The notes beneath the pieces are model-generated. The model was not told where the DNA came from and made no database searches. It worked only from the letters and a program-made list of their open reading frames with translations. The position numbers were made by a program, and so were the translations under genes. A DNA stretch of 64,000 nucleotides from Cryobacterium algoricola (lineage in GTDB: Bacteria; Actinomycetota; Actinomycetes; Actinomycetales; Microbacteriaceae). Positions 8,737 through 16,705 of the stretch are shown here, piece by piece. The DNA is taken from the NCBI RefSeq assembly GCF_004402485.1, contig NZ_SOFG01000004.1, forward strand, positions 744,001 through 808,000, given 5' to 3'. Positions within the stretch are counted from its first letter, which is position 1; every line of letters begins with the position of its first letter.

Positions 8737-8826
8737 CCGAACCCATTCGACGGAGAGTGTGGGTTTCACAACGTGGGAGCGCGATCTGAGCGCCTTCCCG
8801 GCGAAATGTCCGTCGAATCGGTTCGG
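8737..8826. repeat. Long inverted repeat between convergent genes
   Basis: Arms 8737-8754 and 8809-8826 are complementary at 17 of 18 positions, separated by 54 bp that contain weaker internal pairing. The element fills the gap between two convergent stops (8697 and 8835). It resembles in architecture the elements near 11.3, 19.0, 54.3 and 58.3 kb. It may act as a bidirectional terminator or a REP-like element. Confidence 0.7.
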
Positions 8827-8834
8827 GGCGTTGG

Positions 8835-9920
8835 CTACTCGGCGGTCGCGGTGGCGAGCGCCGGGTAGTCGGTGTAGCCGGCGGCGGTGTTGCCGTAGAG
8901 GGTCTGCGCGTCGAGGGCATTGAGCGGCAGGTCGTCGCGCCAGCGGTGCACGAGGTCCGGGTTGGCGATGACGGCGCGTCCCACGACGACGGCGTCGGCG
9001 ACGTCGTCTGCCAGGATCGCCATGGCCTCTGCGCGGGTCGTGACGGTGCCGAAGCCCGTGTTGATCAGGAGAGGTCCGCCGAAGCGGGCGCGCAGCCCCT
9101 GGATCAGGTCGCCGGTGGGGTCCTGGTGCAGAACGCTGAGGTAGGCGAGGCCGAGCGGTGCGAGTCCGTCGACGAGGGCGGTGTAGGTCGCGAGCGTCTC
9201 CGCGGCATCCGTCTCGAGCACGTCCTGGATGTTGTGCGCCGGAGAGATGCGGATCCCGACCCGGCCGGCGCCGATCGCGGCGGCAACGGCGGTCGCGACC
9301 TCGATCACGAAGCGGGCGCGGTTCGCGGGCGAGCCGCCGTGGGCATCCGTGCGCTGGTTCGAGGCCGGTGACAGGAACTCGTGCAGGAGATAGCCGTTTG
9401 CGCTGTGGATCTCGACGCCGTCGAGGCCGGCCGCGATGGCGTTCTGCGATGCGCGCACGAATTCGGCGACGATTCCGGGGAGTTCGGCCTCGGTCAGCGC
9501 GTGCGGGACGGGGTACGGCTTCTTGCCCTCCGGAGTGTGCGTGTCGCCGGCGATGGCAATCGCGCTCGGGGCGACGATGTCGTGGCCACCGTTGACGAGG
9601 TCGTGCGAGACCCGTCCGGCGTGCATGACCTGGGCGACGATGAGGCCGCCGGCCTCGTGCACGGCGGACGCGACGGAACGCCAGCCGTCGACCTGCTCAG
9701 CGGTGACGAGTCCCGGCTGGCCCGTGTAGCCCTGTCCGGCGTGGCTCGGGTAGACGCCCTCCGAGACGATCAGGCCGAGGGACGCGCGCTGGCGATAGTG
9801 CTCGATGACCATCGGTCCGGGGATGCCGTCGAGGCCGGCCCGGGTGCGGGTCAGCGGTGCCATCACGAGGCGGTTCGGCAGGTGCAGGTCGCCGAGGGTC
9901 AGCGGGGAAAACAAGTTCAC
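8835..9920 (-). CDS. Old Yellow Enzyme family alkene reductase
   Basis: 361 residues, GTG start. It matches the FMN-dependent OYE/NemA family: LFSPLTLGDLHLPNRLVMAPLTR at the N-terminus (split here as LFSPLTLG and NRLVMAPLTR), VSEGVYPSHAGQGY, the active-site region QVMHAGRVSH, VEIHSANGYLLHEFLSP, and the phosphate-binding INTGFG with VVVGRAVIANPDLV at the end. It should reduce activated alkenes with NAD(P)H in the cytoplasm. It is single, convergent with the aminotransferase and divergent from the hydrolase gene; the 243-bp gap contains no further gene I can support. Confidence 0.92.
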   Translation of the reverse strand: MNLFSPLTLGDLHLPNRLVMAPLTRTRAGLDGIPGPMVIEHYRQRASLGLIVSEGVYPSHAGQGYTGQPGLVTAEQVDGWRSVASAVHEAGGLIVAQVMHAGRVSHDLVNGGHDIVAPSAIAIAGDTHTPEGKKPYPVPHALTEAELPGIVAEFVRASQNAIAAGLDGVEIHSANGYLLHEFLSPASNQRTDAHGGSPANRARFVIEVATAVAAAIGAGRVGIRISPAHNIQDVLETDAAETLATYTALVDGLAPLGLAYLSVLHQDPTGDLIQGLRARFGGPLLINTGFGTVTTRAEAMAILADDVADAVVVGRAVIANPDLVHRWRDDLPLNALDAQTLYGNTAAGYTDYPALATATAE

Positions 9921-10163
9921 AGTCGCTCTTTTCGTAGTACGGAAATTCCGCCTGACCGGTCGGACCGGCCGGCGCAGGGGAACACGGGTTGCGCTTCCGA
10001 CAACGGGCAGGGACCCCGTCCTATTCCAGATGCGTTCCGTTTGTGGTCAGCCGATCGGCGCCGGAGCCGGCTCGAGCGACGTTGGACTGGTCGCGGCCCG
10101 TTCCCACGCGGCCACATCGCCGACGCGGCCAAACCGATCGAGCGCCGGCGACGAATACCAGAC

Positions 10164-11309
10164 ATGACCACCCTGATGACCCGCACTCCCGGCCGCACGG
10201 CCGTGCCGGCCGCGCCGATGCCTCCCGTGCCGGCAGGGACGGCCGGGACCGGACCTCGGCGGGAGGAATATTGCCCGTTCCCGCTCTCGACAGACGCTCG
10301 CGGCTTCGGTCTCACCACGAGCTCGATGCGCCTCGGCGCGGGCACGCTGGTCGTGCGGCACGGCCGCCGCACCGGCAGCGACACGGCGACGATCCTGCTG
10401 CACGGGGCCGCCGGTTCCTGGACGACCTGGACCCCGCTCCTCTCGGCGGCGGCGACCCGCGGCCCTGCGGGATGCGTCGCGCCCGGAGCGCTCGCCCTGT
10501 CCGACCTGATCATTCCCGACCTGCCCGGCTGGGGCGACAGCGAAGCACTGAACGAAGAGCCCGGCAGCCGCGCCCCGAGTACACGCCGCCGTGCGGCGGA
10601 TGCCTCGATTCGGCACTCCGCCCGGCCCGCCCCCGGCATCGCCACCGTCGCGGCTTCGATCGCCGAAACGGCCCGCGCCCTCGGCTACGAGCGCTGGCAC
10701 GTCGTCGGACATTCGCTCGGCGGCTTCCTCGCCCTCGAACTTGCCGCACTCGAACCCGCGGCGACCGTGTCGGTCGCTCTCGTGTCGGCGACGACGTTTT
10801 CGGTGGTCGACAGCGTGCGGCATCCGCTCACCCGCTTCGCACTGCTGCCCGGCTACACCGCCCTGCTCGCCGTCATGCGCGCCCTCGCGGTCGTCGAGCC
10901 CGCCGGGCGCGGCCTCGTGCGATGGCTCGGCCGGGTGGGTCTGCTCCGCGGTCTCACCGCGCCCCTGTTCAGCCGGGTCGACGATGTGCCCGAGAGCGTG
11001 ATCTCCGCCCTCGCGACGGAGGTCCGCCCGCGGGCGTTCGCCGCGGCATCCGCCCTCGCCGGAGCCCATGACCCGGCGCGATCCTGGTCGCGCATCGCCT
11101 GCCCGGTGCGGGCGATCCAGGGTGACGCCGACGTCTTCGTGGCCGATTCGGACAGCGCCCGGCTGGGCGCCGTCATTCCCGGCTTCGTCTCGCAGACGAT
11201 CACGGGCACCGGCCACTTCGCCCACATCGAGAAGCCCTTCGCCGCCCTCGAGGCGCTCCTCACCCCCCGCGAGAGTACACGTTCGGCCCTTAAGCCGCGG
11301 AGGGCTTAA
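10164..11309 (+). CDS. Alpha/beta hydrolase
   Basis: 381 residues from the ATG at 10164. Alpha/beta hydrolase fold: the oxyanion region ILLHGAAGSW, DLPGWGDSE, the nucleophile elbow GHSLGGF (catalytic Ser), the acid region IQGDADVFV and the late His in GTGHFAHIEKP. A Pro/Ala-rich N-terminus of about 40 residues and an Arg/Ser/Ala insertion after DLPGWGDSE (about residues 132-160) are extra to the core fold. The substrate is unknown. The stop codon (11307-11309) lies inside the large inverted repeat that follows, so the last 15 residues are encoded by the hairpin arm. Confidence 0.85.
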   Translation: MTTLMTRTPGRTAVPAAPMPPVPAGTAGTGPRREEYCPFPLSTDARGFGLTTSSMRLGAGTLVVRHGRRTGSDTATILLHGAAGSWTTWTPLLSAAATRGPAGCVAPGALALSDLIIPDLPGWGDSEALNEEPGSRAPSTRRRAADASIRHSARPAPGIATVAASIAETARALGYERWHVVGHSLGGFLALELAALEPAATVSVALVSATTFSVVDSVRHPLTRFALLPGYTALLAVMRALAVVEPAGRGLVRWLGRVGLLRGLTAPLFSRVDDVPESVISALATEVRPRAFAAASALAGAHDPARSWSRIACPVRAIQGDADVFVADSDSARLGAVIPGFVSQTITGTGHFAHIEKPFAALEALLTPRESTRSALKPRRA

Positions 11310-11334
11310 GGGCCGAAATCGTGCTCTCGCGGGG
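11265..11334. repeat. 70-bp hairpin element (shared with 54.2 kb), probable bidirectional terminator
   Basis: Arms 11265-11296 and 11303-11334 pair at 28 of 32 positions around a 6-nt loop. The element overlaps the 3' end of the hydrolase gene and precedes the convergent SDR stop at 11362. Its left arm is nearly the same as the left arm of the element at 54241-54301 (CGCGAGAGTACAC, then GGCCCTTAAG), so this is a dispersed repeat and not only a local hairpin. Confidence 0.85.
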
Positions 11335-11361
11335 AGGGCGGGGCATCGCTGGGTCGAGCGA

Positions 11362-12096
11362 TCAGTTGTGCGGGATGCCGATCGTGAGGCCGCCGTCGAT
11401 GACGAACTCGGCGCCGGTGGAGTAGCTCGACTCGTCGCTCGCCAGGTACAGCACGAGGTTCGAGACTTCCTCGGGCTTGGCACCGCGGCGCAACGGGATC
11501 TCGACCATGTCGACGTCGAGGGACTTCGTCATCGCGGTCTCGATGAAACCGGGGTGAATCGAGTTCACGCGGATGCCGAGGGGCGCCACATCGAGGGCGA
11601 CGGACTTCGTGATGCCACGCACGCCGAACTTCGACGCGACGTAGGCATGCAGGCCCGCGCTGCCGAGAAGGCCCTCGACGGACGAGACATTGATGATCGA
11701 ACCGCCGCCGCGGCGTGAGAGCGCCGGGATGGCCGCCCGCATGCCGAGGAAGGTACCGGTCAGGTTGATCTCGATCGTGCGCGTCCAGACGTCGATCGGG
11801 AAACTCTCGATCGGCGCTGCGCTCGCGATTCCGGCGTTGTTGACGAGGATATCGAGCCCGCCGAAGGTCTCCACGGCGAACAGCACGGCGGCCGACCAGT
11901 CGTCGGCGTCGGTGACGTTGAGGTGCACGTAGCGCGCTGCCGGGCCGAGCTCTGCCGCCATGGCTTCGCCCTCGGTGTCGAGGAGGTCTCCGATGACCAC
12001 CTGGGCACCCTCTGCGATCAGCCGACGCGCGTGTGACGACCCCATTCCGCGGGCACCGCCACTGATGAGTGCCACTTTGCCTTGAACGCGGCCCAT
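11362..12096 (-). CDS. Short-chain dehydrogenase/reductase (classical SDR)
   Basis: 244 residues. Classical SDR motifs: cofactor loop SGGARGMG (about 13-20), acidic VIGDLLD suggesting NAD(H) preference, NNAGIAS, the catalytic Ser in NVSSVEG, Tyr/Lys in YVASK, and IHPGFIETAM. It resembles hydroxysteroid-dehydrogenase-type SDRs, but the substrate is not readable. I chose the ATG at 12096 because AAAGGTGG lies 4-12 nt upstream; an ATG 27 bp further up lacks such a site. It is divergent from a TetR gene, the usual repressor-target arrangement. Confidence 0.9.
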   Translation of the reverse strand: MGRVQGKVALISGGARGMGSSHARRLIAEGAQVVIGDLLDTEGEAMAAELGPAARYVHLNVTDADDWSAAVLFAVETFGGLDILVNNAGIASAAPIESFPIDVWTRTIEINLTGTFLGMRAAIPALSRRGGGSIINVSSVEGLLGSAGLHAYVASKFGVRGITKSVALDVAPLGIRVNSIHPGFIETAMTKSLDVDMVEIPLRRGAKPEEVSNLVLYLASDESSYSTGAEFVIDGGLTIGIPHN

Positions 12097-12169
12097 GATG
12101 ACCACCTTTCTCTTCGTGTTCATAGAATCTGTAATCTACTCAAAAATGAGCGTACTCCGTTATATTGGG

Positions 12170-12179
12170 ATCAGCTGAT
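12170..12179. promoter_or_regulatory. 10-bp perfect palindrome in the SDR/TetR divergent gap
   Basis: ATCAGCTGAT is perfectly self-complementary and lies between the divergent SDR and TetR starts, a position fit for a TetR operator. It is short, so this is only a candidate. Confidence 0.35.
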
Positions 12180-12237
12180 TGAACCTACGATTGAAAGAGC
12201 CCGGGGCGGCATCCGCCCGGAATGAAGCCGACCCAGA

Positions 12238-12972
12238 ATGAGGACTCCCGTGCGTGCACCCGACGAAGACCGGACATCGGTCGCCGGCGCCGCCATCGAT
12301 GCTCCCGACGCCCCCGCTCCCGGCCGCCGCGAACGCAACAAGCGCGACAAGCAGGGCCGCATCCTCGCGGCCGCCGAAGACCTCTTCGCCGAGCGCGGCT
12401 ACGCGTTCGTCACGACCCAGGACATCGCCGACCGTGCGGATGTCGCAGCAGGGACGCTCTTCCGCTACGCGGCCTCGAAACCCGAACTGCTCCTGATGGT
12501 CTTCAACGCCGAGTGGCGCCGGGCTCTGAGCGCCACCCGGCACGATGCCCCGGCTTCGGCCGCACGGCTCGCCCCGACGGACGCGATCATGGCCTTGCTG
12601 CGTCCCCTGCTGACCTCGGCCGCCCTCAACCCGGAGAACACCGCCTACTACCAGCGCGAGATCCTGTGGGGCGAGCCCACCGGAGCCTACCGCGTCGAGG
12701 CCCTCGAACTCGTCGACGGCCTCGAGGCATCCATTGCGACCCTGCTGAGCGGATACGGGACGGAGACTCCCGGAGGATCGGAACGGCTCCGGCCCGGGGT
12801 GGACGCCCCGCTTGCGGCACGCAGCATCTTCTCGCTGCTGCACCTCGCCCTGATCCGGTGCGGACTCGGGCGCGAGCCGATGGAGAGCCTGCCGGACTCC
12901 CTCCGCGCGGAGATCGACCTCGTGCTGCACGGCATCGTCGAACCGGTGCCCGCGCGTCCCGTCGGCCCCTGA
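12238..12972 (+). CDS. TetR-family transcriptional regulator
   Basis: 244 residues. After a basic, Pro/Ala-rich N-terminal extension of about 35 residues comes the TetR DNA-binding domain: RILAAAEDLFAERGYAFVTT, DIADRADVAAGTLFRYAASK. The C-terminal ligand domain is not assignable. It faces the SDR gene across 141 bp and is likely to control it and itself. Other in-frame starts exist inside the N-terminal extension, so the exact start is uncertain. Confidence 0.85.
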   Translation: MRTPVRAPDEDRTSVAGAAIDAPDAPAPGRRERNKRDKQGRILAAAEDLFAERGYAFVTTQDIADRADVAAGTLFRYAASKPELLLMVFNAEWRRALSATRHDAPASAARLAPTDAIMALLRPLLTSAALNPENTAYYQREILWGEPTGAYRVEALELVDGLEASIATLLSGYGTETPGGSERLRPGVDAPLAARSIFSLLHLALIRCGLGREPMESLPDSLRAEIDLVLHGIVEPVPARPVGP

Positions 12973-12985
12973 CGATTCCCTTGTA

Positions 12986-13014
12986 TTGACCGGGAATTAC
13001 GACCACACTTAATG
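12986..13014 (+). promoter_or_regulatory. Candidate promoter of the 128-residue gene
   Basis: TTGACC (12986-12991), a 17-bp spacer and TTAATG (13009-13014), 74 bp before the ATG at 13089. It has a consensus-like -35 and ideal spacing. It lies just after the TetR stop. Confidence 0.45.
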
Positions 13015-13088
13015 AGCGAACCTAGCGGATGCCTCACGAGGGCGGTCGGCTGTTCGCGCGAGGATTCACCGACTGAAAGCGGCACCCC

Positions 13089-13475
13089 ATGGGTTCGTTG
13101 ACGTATGACCGGGTCACCGTCGAGTTCGACGACCGGATCCTCGCGCATCTGCAAATCGTGATCGTTCAGAAGCTGCGCCGCGGCGAGAGCTTCCTCTTGT
13201 CCTGGCGGAATGCCGCAGAGGCTGGCGACGGTCGCAGTTCCGCCTGGCTGCACCCGGCCATCCCGCTCTACTTCAAGTTTTCCGGCGGCCAGCCGCCGAC
13301 CATCAATCCGCTGTGGCTCGCCCAGCTCACCCGCTCGGCGAACAGCTCCCAGGGACTCGTCGCAACGGGTGAGGAACGGGCGATGGCCGAGCAGGACCAC
13401 GTGATGCGTCCGGAACCCGGCTTCCGCTCCCGCGCCGCCGCGGCCTCGCAGGACACCATCGCCAGCGAAGGCTGA
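13089..13475 (+). CDS. Small conserved protein, DUF7882-like
   Basis: 128 residues. The first 95 residues match a small family I recall from Microbacteriaceae: YDRVTVEFDDRILAHLQIVI, KLRRGESFLLSW, SSAWLHPAIPLYFKFSG, and NPLWLAQLTRSANSS. Some members are annotated as ligase-related, which I cannot support from this sequence. The last 30 residues are Arg/Ala/Ser-rich. There is no signal peptide or membrane segment. Function unknown. It stands alone, convergent with the nitrilase gene, and is followed by a 14-bp tandem repeat. Confidence 0.75.
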   Translation: MGSLTYDRVTVEFDDRILAHLQIVIVQKLRRGESFLLSWRNAAEAGDGRSSAWLHPAIPLYFKFSGGQPPTINPLWLAQLTRSANSSQGLVATGEERAMAEQDHVMRPEPGFRSRAAAASQDTIASEG

Positions 13476-13486
13476 GCCTCCCGTTC

Positions 13487-13570
13487 CCTCGGCGGCTGGA
13501 CCTCGGCGGCTGGACCTCGGCGACTGGACCTCGGCGACTGGACCTCGGCGACTGGTCTTCGGCGGCTAGG
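13487..13570 (+). repeat. Six tandem 14-bp units overlapping a stop codon
   Basis: Units start at 13487, 13501, 13515, 13529, 13543 and 13557, with consensus CCTCGGCG(G/A)CTGGA; the last unit is degenerate and contains the TAG stop (13566-13568) of the minus-strand nitrilase gene. The period is not a multiple of 3, and the array sits in the gap between two convergent genes. There is no spacer structure as in CRISPR. Confidence 0.9.
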
Positions 13571-14423
13571 CCCCGACGATCCCGAAACGCCGGAGCCGGA
13601 GTGCGGGGTTGACCGCACGCACTTGGTCGAGGCGCGCCGTGGTGAGCCAGGCGACGCCGACATCCGTCGTCTCGCCGATCGTGACCAGTTCGACCCCCAT
13701 CGGGTCGACGATCATGCTCGTGCCGACGCCGATCGGCGGCGCGTGGTCTGCGGCGGCGACGTAGACCGTGTTCTCGATCGCGCGCGCGGTGAGCAGCGTG
13801 CGCCACTGCTGCTCCTTGAGCGGGCCACGCACCCACTCTGCGGGCACGAGCACGAGCTCGGCGCCCGCGTCGACGAGCCGCCGGGTGACCTCGGGAAAGC
13901 GGATGTCGTAACAGGTCTGCAGTCCGACGGTCAGCCCTCCAACGGAGAAGGTCTGCGGCGGCTCGATCGCGCCGGGCAGCACCCAGTCGGATTCGCGCTC
14001 GCCGAAGGCGTCGTAGAGGTGCAGCTTGCGGTAGCGAGCCAGGACCTCGCCCGTCGGCCCGACCGCCACGAGGGTGTTGGAGAACCGTCCGGCGACCGTG
14101 GCTTCCTCGAGCATGCCCGCGACGATGACGAGGCCGAGCCCTTCGGCGAGCGCAGCGAGCCCCGTCACGAACGGACCGTCGAGGGGCTCCGCGGCCGCGA
14201 TGAACGCGGGCCCGAGAGAGGGCTCGAAGAACGCGGAATATTCCGGGAAGACGACGAGCTGTGCCCCGCGAGCGGCCGCAATGCCGGCGAGGCGGGCGAC
14301 CTCGGCGAGGTTCGCCTCCCGGTCGGCACCGGGAACGAACTGGGCGACGGCGACACCGACGGCGGCGGGATCTACCGACACCGCCCGGGCGGGCACCGGC
14401 ACGTCATGAGGGGTTTCGACCAT
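13566..14423 (-). CDS. Carbon-nitrogen hydrolase (nitrilase superfamily)
   Basis: 285 residues. The Glu-Lys-Cys triad of the superfamily is visible: Glu in VVFPEYSAF, Lys in YRKLHLYD, Cys in GLQTCYDIRFPE. Family members hydrolyse amides or nitriles in the cytoplasm; the sequence resembles the Nit/omega-amidase-like branch, but the substrate is open. The start is fixed by TAGGCT 6 nt upstream (leaderless). It is divergent from the two-component system genes; the gap carries an 8-6-8 palindrome. Confidence 0.88.
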   Translation of the reverse strand: MVETPHDVPVPARAVSVDPAAVGVAVAQFVPGADREANLAEVARLAGIAAARGAQLVVFPEYSAFFEPSLGPAFIAAAEPLDGPFVTGLAALAEGLGLVIVAGMLEEATVAGRFSNTLVAVGPTGEVLARYRKLHLYDAFGERESDWVLPGAIEPPQTFSVGGLTVGLQTCYDIRFPEVTRRLVDAGAELVLVPAEWVRGPLKEQQWRTLLTARAIENTVYVAAADHAPPIGVGTSMIVDPMGVELVTIGETTDVGVAWLTTARLDQVRAVNPALRLRRFGIVGA

Positions 14424-14429
14424 GGCGTC

Positions 14430-14435
14430 AGCCTA
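14430..14435 (-). promoter_or_regulatory. -10 hexamer TAGGCT, leaderless start
   Basis: TAGGCT on the minus strand ends 6 nt before the nitrilase ATG at 14423, the same arrangement as at several other genes here. Confidence 0.55.
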
Positions 14436-14478
14436 GCCACGAGGAACGACCGATTGGAGCGGAACCGACAGACTTGGT

Positions 14479-14500
14479 CACGTTCCGCACCGGGAACGTG
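14479..14500. promoter_or_regulatory. 8-6-8 inverted repeat, candidate response-regulator operator
   Basis: CACGTTCC (14479-14486) and GGAACGTG (14493-14500) are perfect inverted copies separated by 6 bp, centred 53 bp before the response regulator ATG and 66 bp before the divergent nitrilase start. It could serve autoregulation of the two-component system. Confidence 0.5.
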
Positions 14501-14542
14501 CCAGCATGAAGAGGTACCGGCGCACGAGCAAAAGGGGCGGGC

Positions 14543-15220
14543 ATGACAAAGATCCTGGTCGTGGAAGACGACGAACAAATGGGTGCGCTGATCGAACGCG
14601 GACTCGAGGCGGAAGGCTACGAGATCGTCAGGGTCGGGAACGGGATGGATGCCCTGATCGCGATCAATAACAACGAATTCGACCTCGCCGCCATCGACGT
14701 GATGCTTCCGCAGATGACCGGTTTCGAGATCTGCCGGCGCATCCGCGACTCCGGCAACACCATGCCGGTGCTGCTCCTGACCGCCAGGGACACCGTCGAC
14801 GACCGGGTCTTCGGCCTCGACAGCGGCGCCGACGACTATCTCACCAAACCCTTCGCCTTCCTCGAGCTCACCGCCCGGGTACGGGCCCTGCTCAGGCGCC
14901 AGTCGATGGCGACCCCCCTGAGCCTCGAACTCGGCAACCTCGCCATCGATTCCCGGGACCTCAAGGTCACCGTGGCCGGCCGGTCCGTGTCGATGAGCCC
15001 CAAGGAGGTCGCGCTGCTCCGCCTGCTCTGCAGCCGGGCCGGCACGACCGTCGACCGCACGACCATCCTCGAAGAGATCTGGAACGGCACGGAACATATC
15101 GACCCGAACATCGTCGACCAGTACATCAGTTACCTGCGGCGCAAGATCGACTCCGCGGCGGCCGGGATGCGGATCGTGACCGTGCGCGGGTCCGGGTATG
15201 CCGTGGAACTCGTCGAGTGA
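14543..15220 (+). CDS. OmpR/PhoB-family response regulator
   Basis: 225 residues. Receiver domain 1-115: acidic VVEDDEQ, phosphoacceptor Asp in LAAIDVMLPQM, Thr in LLLTARD, Lys in YLTKPF. Winged-helix effector domain about 130-225: SMSPKEVALLRLLCSRAG, ILEEIWNG, VDQYISYLRRKID, VRGSGYAVE. A GGGGCGG-type ribosome site precedes the ATG. It is followed after 13 bp by its sensor kinase, so the pair is co-transcribed. The signal is unknown. Confidence 0.95.
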   Translation: MTKILVVEDDEQMGALIERGLEAEGYEIVRVGNGMDALIAINNNEFDLAAIDVMLPQMTGFEICRRIRDSGNTMPVLLLTARDTVDDRVFGLDSGADDYLTKPFAFLELTARVRALLRRQSMATPLSLELGNLAIDSRDLKVTVAGRSVSMSPKEVALLRLLCSRAGTTVDRTTILEEIWNGTEHIDPNIVDQYISYLRRKIDSAAAGMRIVTVRGSGYAVELVE

Positions 15221-15233
15221 GCGGAGCACGTCC

Positions 15234-16622
15234 ATGAGGTTGCCCGGCCTGTCGATCCGGGCCCGCATCACCGTCGGCAGTCTCGTGATCGCCGCCGTAC
15301 TGTTCAGCGGGGCCGCCGTGTTCTTCCGCGCCGAGGTCGAGGCGATCCTGATCGAGACGACGACGACGCTGCTGCACAGCGATGCGGCCCCGATCGTGAC
15401 CGACCTGATCCGCAATCCGACCGAGCCGAACGACGGCCCGAGCGAAGGCCAGCTCATCGCCATCGTCGGGCCGGACGGCGAGATCTCCAAGTCCTCGTTG
15501 CCGGTCGCGCTGCGGAAACGCGTCGACGAGCTCGTGAAGATCGGCGAGACGCCGCAGACGATCGATGCGGGCAACGCCAGGTACCTGGTCGCCACGACGA
15601 CGGCCGTGACCAATCAGGGCAACTGGGTCGTCATCACGGCGCGGAACGAGGAGGCACTCGGCCTGCTGCTCGACGAACTGGGCCGGGTGCTCATCATGGG
15701 CACCGTGCTCCTGACCGTGGGCTTCGGCCTCGCCTCGTGGCTCCTCACCGGGGCGGCTCTCCGCCCGGTCAACCGGCTGCGCAAGGAGGCGGAGAGCCTG
15801 AGCACGACCGGATCCTCCGCCCAGTTGCTCGTCCCTGCGGGCAGGGACGAGGTCAGCCGGCTCGCGGTGACCCTCAACGACTTCATTTCCCGGCTCCGCC
15901 GCAGCATCGACAGGGAGAAACAGGTGGTCTCGGATGCGAGCCACGAGTTGCGCACTCCCCTCGCCGTGCTCAAGGCTCAGCTCGAACTCGCCCATCTCAA
16001 TTCCGGCGACGCCCCCGCCCTCGAGGCGGACATCGACGATGCCTCGCGCACCGTCGACCGCCTCTCCCGACTCGCCACCAACCTGCTGGAACTGTCGAAA
16101 CTGGAAAGCCAGCAGGACCCGCCGGAGTGCGGCTGGGACAACCTGATCGCCGAGATCTCCGCTTCCGTGGACCGTGCGCGGGTCGTGCGGAACGGGGAGG
16201 ACCTCGATGTCGACTACGAGATCGAGGGAGAGGACCCGACCGGTCGCTATGCGATCTCGGTGACCAATGCCGGGCAGCTCGTCGACAACCTCATCTCGAA
16301 CGCCATCAACGCCATGGGCGGGCGCGGCACTGTGACCGTCACGCTCCGCAGCCTTCCGGAGGGCGCCCTGCTGAGCGTCGTGGACACGGGTCCCGGCATG
16401 CCGGAATCGTTCATCCCGGTGGCCTTCGCCCGGTTCTCCCGGCCGGAGCAGTCCCGGGCGAGCGGATCCATCGGGTCGGGACTCGGCCTGGCCATCGTGC
16501 ACGCGATCGTGACCCGGGCGAAGGGGGCCATCAGCCTGCGCAACACGGGGACGGGTCTGGCCATCGACATCCGCCTGCCGCGCAGCACCCGCACCCGCAC
16601 CGGCCCGGGCCCTCGGGCCTGA
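15234..16622 (+). CDS. Sensor histidine kinase
   Basis: 462 residues from the ATG at 15234. First transmembrane helix about 8-31, extracytoplasmic sensor region about 32-150, second helix about 155-178, HAMP (RPVNRLRKEAESL), dimerisation helix with the phosphorylated His in SDASHELRTPLAVL, N-box QLVDNLISNAINA, and G-boxes DTGPGMPE and GSGLGLAIVHAI. The topology is that of a prototypical membrane sensor partnered with the upstream regulator. The sensor domain is small and not assigned to a known ligand. Confidence 0.94.
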   Translation: MRLPGLSIRARITVGSLVIAAVLFSGAAVFFRAEVEAILIETTTTLLHSDAAPIVTDLIRNPTEPNDGPSEGQLIAIVGPDGEISKSSLPVALRKRVDELVKIGETPQTIDAGNARYLVATTTAVTNQGNWVVITARNEEALGLLLDELGRVLIMGTVLLTVGFGLASWLLTGAALRPVNRLRKEAESLSTTGSSAQLLVPAGRDEVSRLAVTLNDFISRLRRSIDREKQVVSDASHELRTPLAVLKAQLELAHLNSGDAPALEADIDDASRTVDRLSRLATNLLELSKLESQQDPPECGWDNLIAEISASVDRARVVRNGEDLDVDYEIEGEDPTGRYAISVTNAGQLVDNLISNAINAMGGRGTVTVTLRSLPEGALLSVVDTGPGMPESFIPVAFARFSRPEQSRASGSIGSGLGLAIVHAIVTRAKGAISLRNTGTGLAIDIRLPRSTRTRTGPGPRA

Positions 16623-16693
16623 CCCGGCGGCAAACTGAGAGCCTTCGCAGGCGCCCGGTGCGGGGCTGTCGGGAAACCCCCGACCGGGTGGCA

Positions 16694-16699
16694 TAACGT
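16694..16699 (+). promoter_or_regulatory. -10 hexamer TAACGT, leaderless start
   Basis: TAACGT ends 6 nt before the GTG at 16706. It suggests an independent leaderless promoter for the membrane glycosyltransferase after the kinase gene. Confidence 0.5.
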
Positions 16700-16705
16700 A
16701 AAGGC

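Noticed and set aside
9921-10163. Small gene or riboswitch between the Old Yellow Enzyme and hydrolase genes
   Set aside because: Frames in this 243-bp gap lack ribosome sites and conserved features, and I see no known riboswitch core.
13487-13570. Tandem 14-bp repeats as a CRISPR-like array
   Set aside because: Units are contiguous without spacers, too short, and there are no cas genes in the window.
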